NCBI GenBank assembly: GCA_024226935.1 | Contig: JAAELK010000552.1 | Coordinates: 1-46,481, forward strand | Length of the DNA stretch: 46,481 bases | DNA from: Desulfobacteraceae bacterium | Lineage (GTDB): Bacteria; Desulfobacterota; Desulfobacteria; Desulfobacterales; Desulfobacteraceae | Reading direction: 5' to 3' | Shown: piece after piece, positions 8,587 through 17,716 of the stretch | Layout of the letters: the number at the start of each line of letters is the position of its first letter | Numbering within the stretch: the first letter of the stretch is position 1 | Notes under the pieces: generated by a model | The model's database searches: none | What the model was told of the DNA's origin: nothing | The model's input: only the letters and a program-made list of their open reading frames with translations | Program-made: the position numbers and the translations under genes

Positions 8587-10623
8587 TTATTTTAAAAATG
8601 GTAAAGTTAATGTCATCTGCTGATCAGGACTAAAATGCAACATTATATCATAATCGGTTTTGGAAACCCTTGAAAATAAAAGATCGCTGGTATCAATTCC
8701 AATTGCTATTTTGTGTCCTGCCTTGATTTTATGGGCGATTGCCGCCAATTCAAAAGAAATATTCATAAATTGATCAGGATTGTGTCCATGGGAACTAAAT
8801 GGGCCATGGGTTAATAAAGTACCAATCCCTAATTTGTCTACCTCATAGAGATAGGCCACTAACCCAAATTCAGATTTGGTTGGTTGTACCCATAGGTTTA
8901 ATTCCGGTATTCCGATAATTTTTTGATCTGAATTGAGGGTTTCAGATTCCCAGATTATTGATTTATTTCGGTTGGCTAATACAAGAGAAGTTAAGACCGG
9001 TAATTTGAAATGAGCATCAAGAAATTCCGATAGGACGGGAATTCCCGTTGTTAGCGGTGTGATGACAGCAGATCGAATGGAATTGGTTTCTTCTTTGTTT
9101 TGTGGGTTGTCTTTGAGTTTGCCCTGGGTACGCAATAGATTATTGAGCCAGTCATCCTTGCGGTGGGATAAATAGTAAACTTTAGATTCTATTTCTTCAC
9201 TTGGATAGGTAATAAAATTATGTCTTATACCGCCATCGGTACCAATTTCAACACCGTCTCCTTCTCCTTGCATCTGAAAACTTACTGCGGGTTTGTTCAT
9301 GATTTCGTTGTCGATTCCCTTCAACCAATAGTCAAACCAGTCATTGAGATTATTCCAGATGTAACTATCCAGCCCTGCTAATCCACCAATCTCAGCTGTG
9401 GCATGTACTCCTTGATTTAAATCCATTTTTTTTGGTCCCGTCAGCCTGGCATAAAAATCCATTACAGGATTGGGTACAAAAATTTCATCACCAAGATTTT
9501 GACTGATATAAATGGGAGTTTGACGCAAATTGTAATTTTCCAGATAATTGATTGCGGAACGTTGCCCAGCCCAGATTAAAGATTCTTCTATGTTTTCATA
9601 ATTTATTAAATTATCCAGCATCTCTTTGAGAATAGGATCTGTTCGCCCGGTCAAAGTTCCCGATGACAACAACGCATTGATTCCCATTATGGAGGGTGTT
9701 TCATTTCTCCACAGCGAATTTTGTATATCGGTCCATCCACTCATTGCCACGGCGGTTTTGATCCTTGTGTCATGGGCCATCCCCAATAGAGACATTCCTC
9801 CACCATAGGAAATACCGGCTGAACCAATATTATTTGCGTCAGCTGGCAGGTTCTCTATAATATAATCCACTACACTGCGATAGTCTTCCATATCTTTGGG
9901 GCCTGCAACATTAACAACACCTTGGGAGAGTCCCCATCCCCTGGCGCTGTAGCTGAAAACAAGATAGCCTTGTCTGGCAAGTTGGTAGGCTTGGACAAGG
10001 TATTCATGTTTTTCAACCGCCCAGCTGTTAATAAAAAGGATTGTGGGAAATTTTTGGTCTATATCTTCAGAGATCGGTTTAAAATAATTTGCAGCGATTT
10101 TGGTTCCGTCCTTGGAAGTAACCCATACAATTTCCTTATATTGTACCCCATATTCTTCCGAGTTTTGATCCCATGATGCCAGGTTGTTTGTTTGGGTGAG
10201 CTTATGATCCGAGAAAAGTCGAACCCCAATCATATCATTTGTAACTCCATTGACTGAATGGGTCGCAATGAGTTGATTACCTTTGATTCTCCCGTTGATA
10301 TCTACGCTATAGCCGTTGATAGAATTTCCAGAATAAGAAAAACTGCCGTCCAATCCTATTTCACCTGTTCCTTCATATCTTTCACCGTTCTTGGTACTTA
10401 TCTCTATAATTCCATTAGAGATTTGAATATAGAGGCTAAAATTTTCCGACCGATCGGAATTACGAAATACACTAATAAATTTTCCATCAATATTTTCCAT
10501 ACCAGTTTCAGAAGCGATTTGGTTCAGATCCGTTGAACTGTTTTCTTGCTGTCCGGCATTAACATTATTCAATGTTAAAATCACCAAAATGGAACCTAAT
10601 AAAAATTTAATAAAAGTTTTCAT
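8587..10623 (-). CDS. Exported S15-family (CocE/X-Pro dipeptidyl-peptidase-like) serine hydrolase
   Basis: The chosen ATG at 10623 has GGGGAG six bases upstream and opens a clear signal peptide (MKTFIKFLLGSILVILTL, cut near VNA/GQ). The upstream in-frame ATG at 10650 would spoil that signal. The mature protein has an extra beta-rich segment (about 40-140), then an alpha/beta-hydrolase core with the nucleophile elbow GISYGGG (Ser272). Likely Asp379 (NLGDEIFVP) and His407 (NQGVHATAE) complete the triad. The C-terminal part resembles the jelly-roll domain of S15/CocE enzymes. The substrate could be a peptide or an ester. It lies 89 bp upstream of the GAF-gene promoter region and is probably transcribed separately. 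Confidence 0.85.
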   Translation of the reverse strand: MKTFIKFLLGSILVILTLNNVNAGQQENSSTDLNQIASETGMENIDGKFISVFRNSDRSENFSLYIQISNGIIEISTKNGERYEGTGEIGLDGSFSYSGNSINGYSVDINGRIKGNQLIATHSVNGVTNDMIGVRLFSDHKLTQTNNLASWDQNSEEYGVQYKEIVWVTSKDGTKIAANYFKPISEDIDQKFPTILFINSWAVEKHEYLVQAYQLARQGYLVFSYSARGWGLSQGVVNVAGPKDMEDYRSVVDYIIENLPADANNIGSAGISYGGGMSLLGMAHDTRIKTAVAMSGWTDIQNSLWRNETPSIMGINALLSSGTLTGRTDPILKEMLDNLINYENIEESLIWAGQRSAINYLENYNLRQTPIYISQNLGDEIFVPNPVMDFYARLTGPKKMDLNQGVHATAEIGGLAGLDSYIWNNLNDWFDYWLKGIDNEIMNKPAVSFQMQGEGDGVEIGTDGGIRHNFITYPSEEIESKVYYLSHRKDDWLNNLLRTQGKLKDNPQNKEETNSIRSAVITPLTTGIPVLSEFLDAHFKLPVLTSLVLANRNKSIIWESETLNSDQKIIGIPELNLWVQPTKSEFGLVAYLYEVDKLGIGTLLTHGPFSSHGHNPDQFMNISFELAAIAHKIKAGHKIAIGIDTSDLLFSRVSKTDYDIMLHFSPDQQMTLTLPFLK

Positions 10624-11218
10624 TTTTCTCCCCTGGAAATAATAAAGCATTAAATGTTAAAGAACAAAAAATGGTTAATAAAAAACCTTACTTATATCGC
10701 AATAGTGATTTTATAAGGGTAAAACAACTTTGCGATGGATCTTGAGTGAACTTTTTATGGATTGCTTGCCCTGTAGAATAGAAGTAATCTACAGGTTTTC
10801 GTGAAACGGATTTAGTTGAATAATTTTAAAAAATCAACTAAATTTTAATCAAGTCGTAATGTGAATATTGAATTCATATCATCCCCTTTTTTTTTGAGAG
10901 TTTATACATAGGTCAATACTTGAAGATTTATAGTGGGTATTGCCTAAACGTAGTACCATCAACAAATTGGAGAAAAATTGTTTTGTTTGATTCTAAGGTT
11001 TTCTTGCTGTTTAATTCAGTATTATAGGGGTCAGGTCAGCAGGTTTTTAAAAAGTACGATACGCCATTGGTGCAGCTATGTCAATATAGTTTGTTCCAGG
11101 GCAGCACGCTTGGGTGATTTTGTATTGGTCGGATGTGAAAAACTTATATATTGGGAGGGGGAAAATTGATAGTTATATCCGGTTCTCCCCCCACCCATTT
11201 TTTAAAAAAATGCCTGAA
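10624..11218. other. Intergenic region without a supported gene
   Basis: About 595 bp, AT-rich. A 63-codon open frame at 10978-11169 has no ribosome binding site and no recognisable product. The stretch around 11026-11040 (ATAGGGGTCAGGTCAG) resembles sequence often found beside IS200/REP-type transposase genes, but no transposase is present. It should hold the promoter of the S15 hydrolase gene; I could not place one convincingly. Confidence 0.4.
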
Positions 11219-11872
11219 TTATTTTGATTGTAGTAAAGGATTTGGAGATTCTACTGTCTCCGTTGAAGCATTCGTATAAATATTGTCAACAACAGGATTC
11301 ATGTACGTTCTGAATAAATCAGCCGCAACGTAGGTGCCCATGCCCTTATATGCCGATAATGCGTCTCTGTAATATTGAATTACTTCCGGTTTCATTATGG
11401 CAATCACACTCGTATAAAAACCATTCTCTTGAATTTCTGTTCTCAAATAATATGGATTGTTTCTATAGGCAATATCCAGTAAAATTTTAGTTTTTTCATA
11501 GGCGTTCATATCATCTGAAAAACCAAGATCATTTTCTTGGTCAATGTCTGATTCTGTAATTGTGTTACGATTTTCATCAACAACCTTAATTCCAAGATAT
11601 CCAATTTGTGTCGGTATGATTTTAGTGAGAGCATAATGAAGAGCTTTACTGCCATCTTTTTGTGTATCAACAACAATATTGATTAACCAGGGACAAGCTT
11701 CATCCTGGGTTTCGATCGGCTCTTCAATTGTAACTCCCGGAGTCAGACCCAGGGTATGGGATAATCCAAAATCGATATCAATCCATGGTGGGACAAGAGC
11801 ACTGGCGGTAGATACTATAACGGCACAAAACATAATTGCAAACAGTGAAATTATCGAACTTTTTTTAAACAT
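11219..11872 (-). CDS. Secreted protein of unknown function
   Basis: A 217-residue protein with a typical signal peptide (FKKSSIISLFAIMFCAVIVS, cleavage near ASA/LVP) and GAGGAG eight bases before the ATG. I do not recognise the mature domain. It contains two cysteines at most, a mixed acidic segment (TESDIDQENDLGFSDD) and two Tyr-rich stretches. It stands alone between the hydrolase and the divergent nucleoside hydrolase, so context gives no clue to its role beyond a periplasmic or extracellular location. Confidence 0.7.
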   Translation of the reverse strand: MFKKSSIISLFAIMFCAVIVSTASALVPPWIDIDFGLSHTLGLTPGVTIEEPIETQDEACPWLINIVVDTQKDGSKALHYALTKIIPTQIGYLGIKVVDENRNTITESDIDQENDLGFSDDMNAYEKTKILLDIAYRNNPYYLRTEIQENGFYTSVIAIMKPEVIQYYRDALSAYKGMGTYVAADLFRTYMNPVVDNIYTNASTETVESPNPLLQSK

Positions 11873-12317
11873 GGTGTCTCCTCAAATTGATTGTTTTAAA
11901 ACACATAAATTTTTTTATGTGCGGTAATCAATTACTAGGTTGATCTCTTTCTGTCAATAGGATTTTTTAGTAATTTATTTTTGTTTTACATATCTCGTTT
12001 TGTCCGTCTACAATGGATACATTGTAGAATATATCCATATTGATTTTCCTTAAAATCTTATCTAACTTAAGATTTGTGATTTGAATTGGATAGTGGGTAG
12101 TGGATTCATAGGATTAAACTTTCTCTTTTAAAAATATTGATTTTATGTTTTAAGGGTTGTCATGAAAATTGAAGATTCTCTATCGGGTAAAAGTTTTTGG
12201 AATAAAATATCATTTGGTGTTTATCGATAGTGTTGGAGTTTTAGCATCTGAAAATAAAAAAAAAACTAATTTTAAAAGTGGGCTTTGTGATAAATCAAGC
12301 CTTGATAAGGAGATTTC
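11873..12317. other. Divergent intergenic region
   Basis: About 445 bp of AT-rich sequence between two divergently transcribed genes for exported proteins. It must contain both promoters, but no strong -35/-10 pair stands out. The small open frame at 12169-12357 overlaps the nucleoside hydrolase start in another frame and is not supported. Confidence 0.4.
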
Positions 12318-13460
12318 ATGTTTAAAAAAATATTTTGTTGTTCGCTTATTTTTGTAAGTTTTTTCTTTTTTGCCTGTACAAAGAGTAATGCACAGAGTTT
12401 AAGTCCAGTACCCATTATCGTAGATACAGATATGGGGCAAGATGATGTAGTTGCCCTGCTGTATCTTTTAAATAACTCCGATGTAGATATTAAGGCCATT
12501 ACCATTGTGGCTACCGGAGAGACCAGTGTTACTCAAGGCATGGATCATGCGGGAGTTTTGTGTGTTGTAACGGGACATCCTGAAATACCGATCTATGGTC
12601 CTAAAGATCGTTCCACTTTTGTGCCCTATCCTGTTTCCCACGATTTTCCAAAAGAGTGGACCGATTTTAATGATAACGGTTATGACACCCCGATTTTTTC
12701 TTCTGATCTGTATAAAAAAGCAAACATTCAAAGAACGATTCTTGCCAGTCAGGCCCTTATTAATACTTTGGATAACAGCAAAACTTCTTTGAGTATTGTG
12801 GCCTTAGGGCCTCTAACCAACCTGGCTCGTGCTTTTGTAAAAGATCCTGGTATCTCTCAAAAAATAAAACAGCTCTTTGTTATGGGGGGAGCTATTAAGG
12901 TTCCTGGAAATTTAGAAAATAAGGCTGATCCTCACTATAAGAATAACAAACGGGCTGAGTGGAACTTCTTTGCTGACCCCGGGGCTAACGAAATGGTTTT
13001 AAGTGTTCTTTCAAAAGCAAGTAAATCTGAAAAGACCCTACCTTTTTTAGTGCCTTTAGATACGACAAATCAATTGCCCTTGAGTGTAGCATATGTTGAA
13101 AAATTGGATCAATTGGCAAAGCAATATCCTAAAAACCGATCCCTTCAAATTTTTAAATCCATCATGCATTCAGATCCAATCCCCCGGGGTATTGCTCAAG
13201 GATGGTATTATTTGTGGGATCCCACTACTTGTGTTGTCGCAGTGCCCGCTTTAACCAATACCCTCGATGCTTTTCAAGTACAAGTAAACAAGGCTTTTAT
13301 TAATATCGATTATTCTAATGATCCAAAACTTTCCGGAGCTATTTCCGTAAGTAATCCTTCTGAAAATACCAGGGCATATCCTGTACAATATGCTTCCAAA
13401 GTAAATGCACAAAAAATAGAAAAGGATCTTTTGGACACCATAGCTAATATAAAATCATAG
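12318..13460 (+). CDS. Exported inosine-uridine-type nucleoside hydrolase
   Basis: A 380-residue protein with AAGGAG six bases before the ATG and an N-terminal export signal (KKIFCCSLIFVSFFFFACT). It is cut near SNA/QS, or possibly lipidated at the Cys, although the lipobox is poor. The nucleoside hydrolase signature is present: DTDMGQDDVVALLYLL binds calcium and ribose, followed by ALGPLTNLA, FVMGGAIKVPGN, EWNFFADPGAN and WDPTTCVVA. Family members split nucleosides into base and ribose. An exported form would salvage nucleosides in the periplasm. A strong terminator follows, so it is a single-gene unit. Confidence 0.9.
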   Translation: MFKKIFCCSLIFVSFFFFACTKSNAQSLSPVPIIVDTDMGQDDVVALLYLLNNSDVDIKAITIVATGETSVTQGMDHAGVLCVVTGHPEIPIYGPKDRSTFVPYPVSHDFPKEWTDFNDNGYDTPIFSSDLYKKANIQRTILASQALINTLDNSKTSLSIVALGPLTNLARAFVKDPGISQKIKQLFVMGGAIKVPGNLENKADPHYKNNKRAEWNFFADPGANEMVLSVLSKASKSEKTLPFLVPLDTTNQLPLSVAYVEKLDQLAKQYPKNRSLQIFKSIMHSDPIPRGIAQGWYYLWDPTTCVVAVPALTNTLDAFQVQVNKAFINIDYSNDPKLSGAISVSNPSENTRAYPVQYASKVNAQKIEKDLLDTIANIKS

Positions 13461-13471
13461 GTTTGATTTTT

Positions 13472-13510
13472 AAGCCATGGGAAATGTTATGTTTCCTGTG
13501 GCTTTTTTTT
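13472..13510 (+). terminator. Rho-independent terminator of the nucleoside hydrolase gene
   Basis: The stem AAGCCATGGGAAA (13472-13484) pairs with TTTCCTGTGGCTT (13492-13504) over 13 positions with two G-U pairs and a 7-base loop, then runs into eight T. It lies just after the stop codon and overlaps the end of the convergent radical SAM gene. Confidence 0.9.
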
Positions 13511-14777
13511 ATAGTTGTCCTTTTTTAAGGTTTTTATAACCCTCCAGTTTAATGTTTTTTACCTGGCACTTGGCTTTGATTATATCGGCGGCAGCCAGAT
13601 TCAATTGTTTTTGTTCATCGTTTACCATTACATTGAATCCGCAATTAAAGGGTCCTAGGCGAATGGTGTTTTGGATTCCTTCATAGGTTTCATAAATTTT
13701 GGTATAGGGATGGGCGAACAGCCAGCGAAGCTGGATGGTTGTGACAGTATTTTGTGATAGGTTGTCCATGAAATTTTCAAGATCGTATAAATCTTGTTCA
13801 ATAAGATTATTCCAGCCCAGGATCATATTAGCGTTGACCTTGAAACCGCTCTCCATGCAAATCTTGAGGGTTTCAATCACCTCGGTCATACGGGTTCCTT
13901 TGTTTAAATATTTCCACATACGATTTGAGGGAAACTCAATGCCAAATCCCAGGGTGGTGGCGGGAATATTTCCATCAAGCTGGTTTATCACCTGTTTTAA
14001 TGCTTTTGTTTCGGCCTTTGCCGCCCGCATGAAATATCGGTATTCAATTTTATTGTTTTGGGGAAGATTGGGTATGATTTTTTGGATATGCTCAGGAGTG
14101 ATGGAACCGGTATTGAGCCGGACTATTTTATGACCGGCAAAGGTCATGTCTTTGAATTCGAGGTTGAGTTGTTTTCTTATCCTGAAGTGTTCCATGCTAT
14201 GCTGGGCAATGGAGCAAAAGGGGCATTTTTTCCAATAACATAAATTTTCCAGGGTATAGGAAAAGTAAACCTTGCTGTCTTCTGGGATGGTCTCAGGAAT
14301 TGTAAGTTTCCAGGTTCCGGAAAACTCCGGCAGATCAAAAAGGTTTTCAATGCTCCGGCCGGTGATGGTCAGATTGGGGGGTAATTGGTCTTCTACCTTG
14401 AAATGGACAGATTGCCAGCCTTCCTTGTCGGAATATCTTTCCGCCGCCACAGGCCCTCCTACAATGAAGTTGATATCAGGATATTGTCCTGCCCAGAGAT
14501 AGGCCTGGAAGAGGTGATTGATATAACTTGCACTGATATAGACTTTGCCTTTTTGTATGGGCAAAAGCCTCGTCCCGTAAGTATTTTTGTCATACCATTT
14601 GTCATAGTCTTGTTCATGTTCCATCCAAAGAAAATCACCTTTGTTTTTACACAGGTCAAAGGTATCTGAAAAACCGTTGCAAAGGTCAAACCAGCCACTC
14701 TTAGTCTTGCCGTAAAATTGTATAAATAAGGTATCTTTCATGTTTTTTCCCATTATATGATTTAGGAAATTTTTCAT
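13509..14777 (-). CDS. Radical SAM protein with non-standard CX4CX2C cluster motif
   Basis: A 422-residue protein. The N-terminal part has a B12-binding-like strand-turn (DINFIVGGPVAAE, about 101-113). The radical SAM cluster motif is CYWKKCPFC (C180, C185, C188), giving CX4CX2C instead of the usual CX3CX2C. Later motifs fit the barrel: IVRLNTGSI, YFMRAAKAET, LGFGIEFPSNRMW and VNANMILGWNN. ATG codons at 14777, 14753 and 14741 are in frame; the last has GGGA six bases upstream and may be the true start. It is transcribed divergently from the ATP-grasp/ABC-transporter operon, sharing a 193-bp control region, so a common pathway is possible. The reaction cannot be predicted. Confidence 0.8.
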   Translation of the reverse strand: MKNFLNHIMGKNMKDTLFIQFYGKTKSGWFDLCNGFSDTFDLCKNKGDFLWMEHEQDYDKWYDKNTYGTRLLPIQKGKVYISASYINHLFQAYLWAGQYPDINFIVGGPVAAERYSDKEGWQSVHFKVEDQLPPNLTITGRSIENLFDLPEFSGTWKLTIPETIPEDSKVYFSYTLENLCYWKKCPFCSIAQHSMEHFRIRKQLNLEFKDMTFAGHKIVRLNTGSITPEHIQKIIPNLPQNNKIEYRYFMRAAKAETKALKQVINQLDGNIPATTLGFGIEFPSNRMWKYLNKGTRMTEVIETLKICMESGFKVNANMILGWNNLIEQDLYDLENFMDNLSQNTVTTIQLRWLFAHPYTKIYETYEGIQNTIRLGPFNCGFNVMVNDEQKQLNLAAADIIKAKCQVKNIKLEGYKNLKKGQL

Positions 14778-14846
14778 GCTTGGATTTTTAAAGGTACATT
14801 AATTGATATCTTTTGTCTTGGGGTTTATTAAAGATTGATTAAGGGT

Positions 14847-14875
14847 TTGACAATCTTTGTGGGTTGTCATAGAAA
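14847..14875 (+). promoter_or_regulatory. Sigma70-like promoter with built-in inverted repeat before the ATP-grasp/Opp operon
   Basis: A perfect TTGACA (14847-14852) is followed by 17 bp and TAGAAA (14870-14875). TGACAA (14848-14853) and TTGTCA (14864-14869) form an inverted repeat with a 10-bp gap, filling the space between the boxes, which is typical of an operator. Confidence 0.5.
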
Positions 14876-14970
14876 GAACAGATCTTCATGGTCGTATTTT
14901 ATCAGTGATTTTAGCTTGGGTTGGGGGCTTGGAATAACTTTTTTTTTAGTCGGGAGTTGCGGGCATATAT

Positions 14971-16008
14971 ATGATGGAAATCGGTTTTTTGATGGATGAT
15001 TTAAGGCAGATTGATCCGGTTTGGGAGACCACCGCCTTTATCATGTATGAATGTAATCAACGGGGTCATGCCGTATATTTTTTGGAGCCCCATGACATTT
15101 ATATCCGTAAGAATAAAGTGGTCGCAAGAATGCGTCAGATAACAGTTGAACAAAATCTTTCCATTACTCAATATTGGGATCAACTGATCCAGTGCCTGGA
15201 CAAAGAAGAATTGATTTTTGAAACCGTGACAGATCTGGATGTTCTTTTTTTACGTAAAAATCCCCCTCTTATTTATGATACGATGGAGTTTTTAGGCCCT
15301 GTTAGTGATAAAGTTTTCATGGTCAACAATACCATTGGTCAGATTAGTGGAAATTCCAAGGCCTATATCTTAAATTTTCCGGAGATTATTCCCCAGACCC
15401 ATGTGTCAAGGGATCCAAGAAGGTTGAGAAAAATCATAGATGATTTTGGTGGTGACATGGTGATAAAACCTTTGCATGGACACGGGGGACATGGGGTAAT
15501 CAAGGTCAGTAATCGAGAGCCTGAAAATCTTGACTCCTTGATAAACTATTATGTTCATTCGGCAAAGCCTTACCCGGAAAGGACTCCTATAATGGTTCAG
15601 GAGTATATAAAATCTGTGAAGGATAACGGGGATATAAGAATTTTGTTGCTCAATGGGGAAATTTTGGGTGCCATGGGTAGAAAATCGATTTCCAGTGATT
15701 TTAGAACCAATGTCCATGCTGGCGCCCGGGCCTTTAAACATGTGCTGACCGCCGCACAAATTAATATTTGTGAAAGAATTAAACCCAAATTAATTCAGGA
15801 TGGTCTGTATTTTGTGGGTATTGATGTGATAGGAGATAAACTGGTTGAGGTTAATTGTATCAGCCCCGGGGGAATTCCAAGGATTAATCTGTTCAATAAC
15901 GATAAACTTGAGTCCACCTTAGTAGATTTTATCGAGGAGAAAATAATTGAATCAAAACAGAGGAACAATGGGGACGTCCTTGAAGCTTCGGGTAAGATTT
16001 TGTTTTAA
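14971..16008 (+). CDS. ATP-grasp ligase resembling glutathione synthetase (GshB)
   Basis: A 345-residue protein matching GshB along its length. It has an N-terminal IGFLMDDLRQIDPVWETTAF segment, then VLFLRKNPPL, MVNNTIGQISGNSKAY, the ATP-grasp lysine/glycine loop VIKPLHGHGGHGVIKV, QEYIKSVKDNGDIRILL, and the metal-binding end VGIDVIGDKLVEVNCISPGG. GshB joins glycine to gamma-glutamylcysteine using ATP. No gshA or similar first enzyme is present, and the next five genes form a peptide-type ABC transporter. It may therefore ligate another amino acid or peptide. It overlaps the next gene by 41 bp, which implies a single operon. Confidence 0.85.
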   Translation: MMEIGFLMDDLRQIDPVWETTAFIMYECNQRGHAVYFLEPHDIYIRKNKVVARMRQITVEQNLSITQYWDQLIQCLDKEELIFETVTDLDVLFLRKNPPLIYDTMEFLGPVSDKVFMVNNTIGQISGNSKAYILNFPEIIPQTHVSRDPRRLRKIIDDFGGDMVIKPLHGHGGHGVIKVSNREPENLDSLINYYVHSAKPYPERTPIMVQEYIKSVKDNGDIRILLLNGEILGAMGRKSISSDFRTNVHAGARAFKHVLTAAQINICERIKPKLIQDGLYFVGIDVIGDKLVEVNCISPGGIPRINLFNNDKLESTLVDFIEEKIIESKQRNNGDVLEASGKILF

Positions 16009-17716
16009 TCTTTTGTTGCTGGTAATCATGCTGATTGCCGTTGCGGCGTTCCTTTCCTCCTGTCAAAAACCGAGAAACCCGGGTCTTTTAAATATCGGGC
16101 TTCCCGAAGAACCCCGTTCCTTGAATCTCTGGTTGGGAACCGATGCCAATTCCAGAAAAATTTTGTCCCAGATATATCAGCCTCTTTATCGGCGTCATCC
16201 CGAAACCCTTGAGATTATTCCCTGGCTTGCCAGGGAAAATCCGGTTTTTGATAAAAAAAATCTGACCTATACGGTGAAACTAAGGGATGTCAAATGGTCC
16301 GATGGATCTGATTTTACCAGTGAAGATGTTTTGTTTACCAAGCAAATGGTTTTTGATTTTAAAATTCCCAGATATTATAGCAAATGGAATATCATAAAAA
16401 AGATCGAGGCACCGGATGCCCACACAGTTGTCTTCCACTTGAAAAAACCGTCTGCAATTTTCATGTCCCGGGTTATGACGGTGCCCATGGTCTCTAAAAA
16501 AGAATGGGGGACAATAGCCAAAGAGGCTTTGACAAAGGCAAAACCCCTGCGCTCCCTCCAGGATTATGAAATTGAAAAGCCTCTTGGTACAGGTCCTTTT
16601 GTCTTGTCTGAATATAAAAAAGGGTCCTATATCCACATGAAAAAAAATCCTTATTTTTTCGGCAGGGGCCAAAAAATTGGTAATCATCTGCTGGGACCCT
16701 ATGTGGACAGCCTTTTGTTTCGGATTTACGGCACCTCCGATGTTGCCATTCTTGCTCTGGAAAAAGGGGATATCGATTATTATTGGGGAGATATCCAGCC
16801 AGGTTACCTTAAGGATCTTAAGGAACTGGATAGTATTGACCTGTATTTTAATAAAAAAAGTGCTCTTTATTTTCTGGGATTTAATTTAAGAAAACCACCC
16901 TTTAATGATAAGCTTCTTCGCCAGGCCGTTGCCATGGTTGTTAATAAAGAGTTTATCCTGACGCGGATTCTGCAAAATTTTGGTACCCCCATGCAGTCGG
17001 TTATTCCTTCGGGAAATCATTTCTGGTTTAATCCCAATGTCAGAAAATATGAGGATGGCAAGACCCGTGATGAACGGATCAAATCAGCCTATGGGCTCCT
17101 CAAGGCCGCAGGATATTCCTGGGACACCCCGCCTGTGTCTGAAGATGGTAAAATCGTCACCCCCTCGGATATTCGCCTGCCCTCGGGGGAGACAATGGAT
17201 GATATTGTAATTTTGACCCCACCCGCCGACTATGATCCTAAACGGGCCTTTACAGGTACCATGGTCCAGGAATGGTGCCGCCAGATCGGTCTGCCTGCTT
17301 TTTCCCGTCCCATGGCTTTTAACTCTTTGCTGGACACGGTCAAGGGGAAACATGAATTTGATGCTTTTATTCTGGGCTATGGAAAGCTGAATCTGGATCC
17401 TGATTATCTTCGGTCCTTTTTTGATTCCAAAAACGATAAGCCCCGGGGTTGGAATATGAGTGGATACCATAATCTCAAATTCGATAAGCTTGCCCGGATG
17501 CAAACCACCCTTATTGATGAAAAAAAACGTAAAGTTGTTATCTGGAAAATGCAGGAGATGATTCTGGAAGATCTTCCCTATCTTCCTTTATACAATCCCT
17601 ATGTTATTGAAGCTATTTTTAATGAGCGGTTTGACGGGTGGGTATCCAAGGTTGATGGCATCGGCAATATTTGGTCCATGTGTGTTGTAAAACCGGTAGA
17701 TTCATTGGAAGAATAA
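15968..17716 (+). CDS. Peptide ABC transporter substrate-binding lipoprotein (OppA/DppA-type)
   Basis: The ATG at 15968 is preferred because AGAGG precedes it and it gives a clean lipoprotein signal with lipobox AAFLSSC (Cys32); an ATG at 15947 is less likely. The roughly 582-residue protein is an extracellular solute-binding family 5 member: NIGLPEEPRSLNLWLG, VKLRDVKWSDGSDFTSEDV, ALEKGDIDYYW, GFNLRKPPFNDKLLRQAV and LPYLPLYNPYVIE. It would bind peptides or similar solutes in the periplasm and deliver them to the two permeases. Its coupling to an ATP-grasp gene is unusual for a plain nutrient importer. The stop codon directly abuts the next start. Confidence 0.9.
   Translation: MGTSLKLRVRFCFNLLLLVIMLIAVAAFLSSCQKPRNPGLLNIGLPEEPRSLNLWLGTDANSRKILSQIYQPLYRRHPETLEIIPWLARENPVFDKKNLTYTVKLRDVKWSDGSDFTSEDVLFTKQMVFDFKIPRYYSKWNIIKKIEAPDAHTVVFHLKKPSAIFMSRVMTVPMVSKKEWGTIAKEALTKAKPLRSLQDYEIEKPLGTGPFVLSEYKKGSYIHMKKNPYFFGRGQKIGNHLLGPYVDSLLFRIYGTSDVAILALEKGDIDYYWGDIQPGYLKDLKELDSIDLYFNKKSALYFLGFNLRKPPFNDKLLRQAVAMVVNKEFILTRILQNFGTPMQSVIPSGNHFWFNPNVRKYEDGKTRDERIKSAYGLLKAAGYSWDTPPVSEDGKIVTPSDIRLPSGETMDDIVILTPPADYDPKRAFTGTMVQEWCRQIGLPAFSRPMAFNSLLDTVKGKHEFDAFILGYGKLNLDPDYLRSFFDSKNDKPRGWNMSGYHNLKFDKLARMQTTLIDEKKRKVVIWKMQEMILEDLPYLPLYNPYVIEAIFNERFDGWVSKVDGIGNIWSMCVVKPVDSLEE

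Noticed and set aside
10630-10665. Possible minus-strand promoter (TTGTTC, 17 bp, TATTAT) for the S15 hydrolase gene
   Set aside because: The predicted transcript start would fall inside the ribosome binding site, leaving no leader.
10978-11169. 63-codon open frame in the intergenic gap
   Set aside because: No ribosome binding site, no recognisable product, low-complexity flanks.
14778-14970. Search for a small precursor peptide gene between the radical SAM and ATP-grasp genes
   Set aside because: No open frame with a start and a ribosome binding site longer than a few codons was found.
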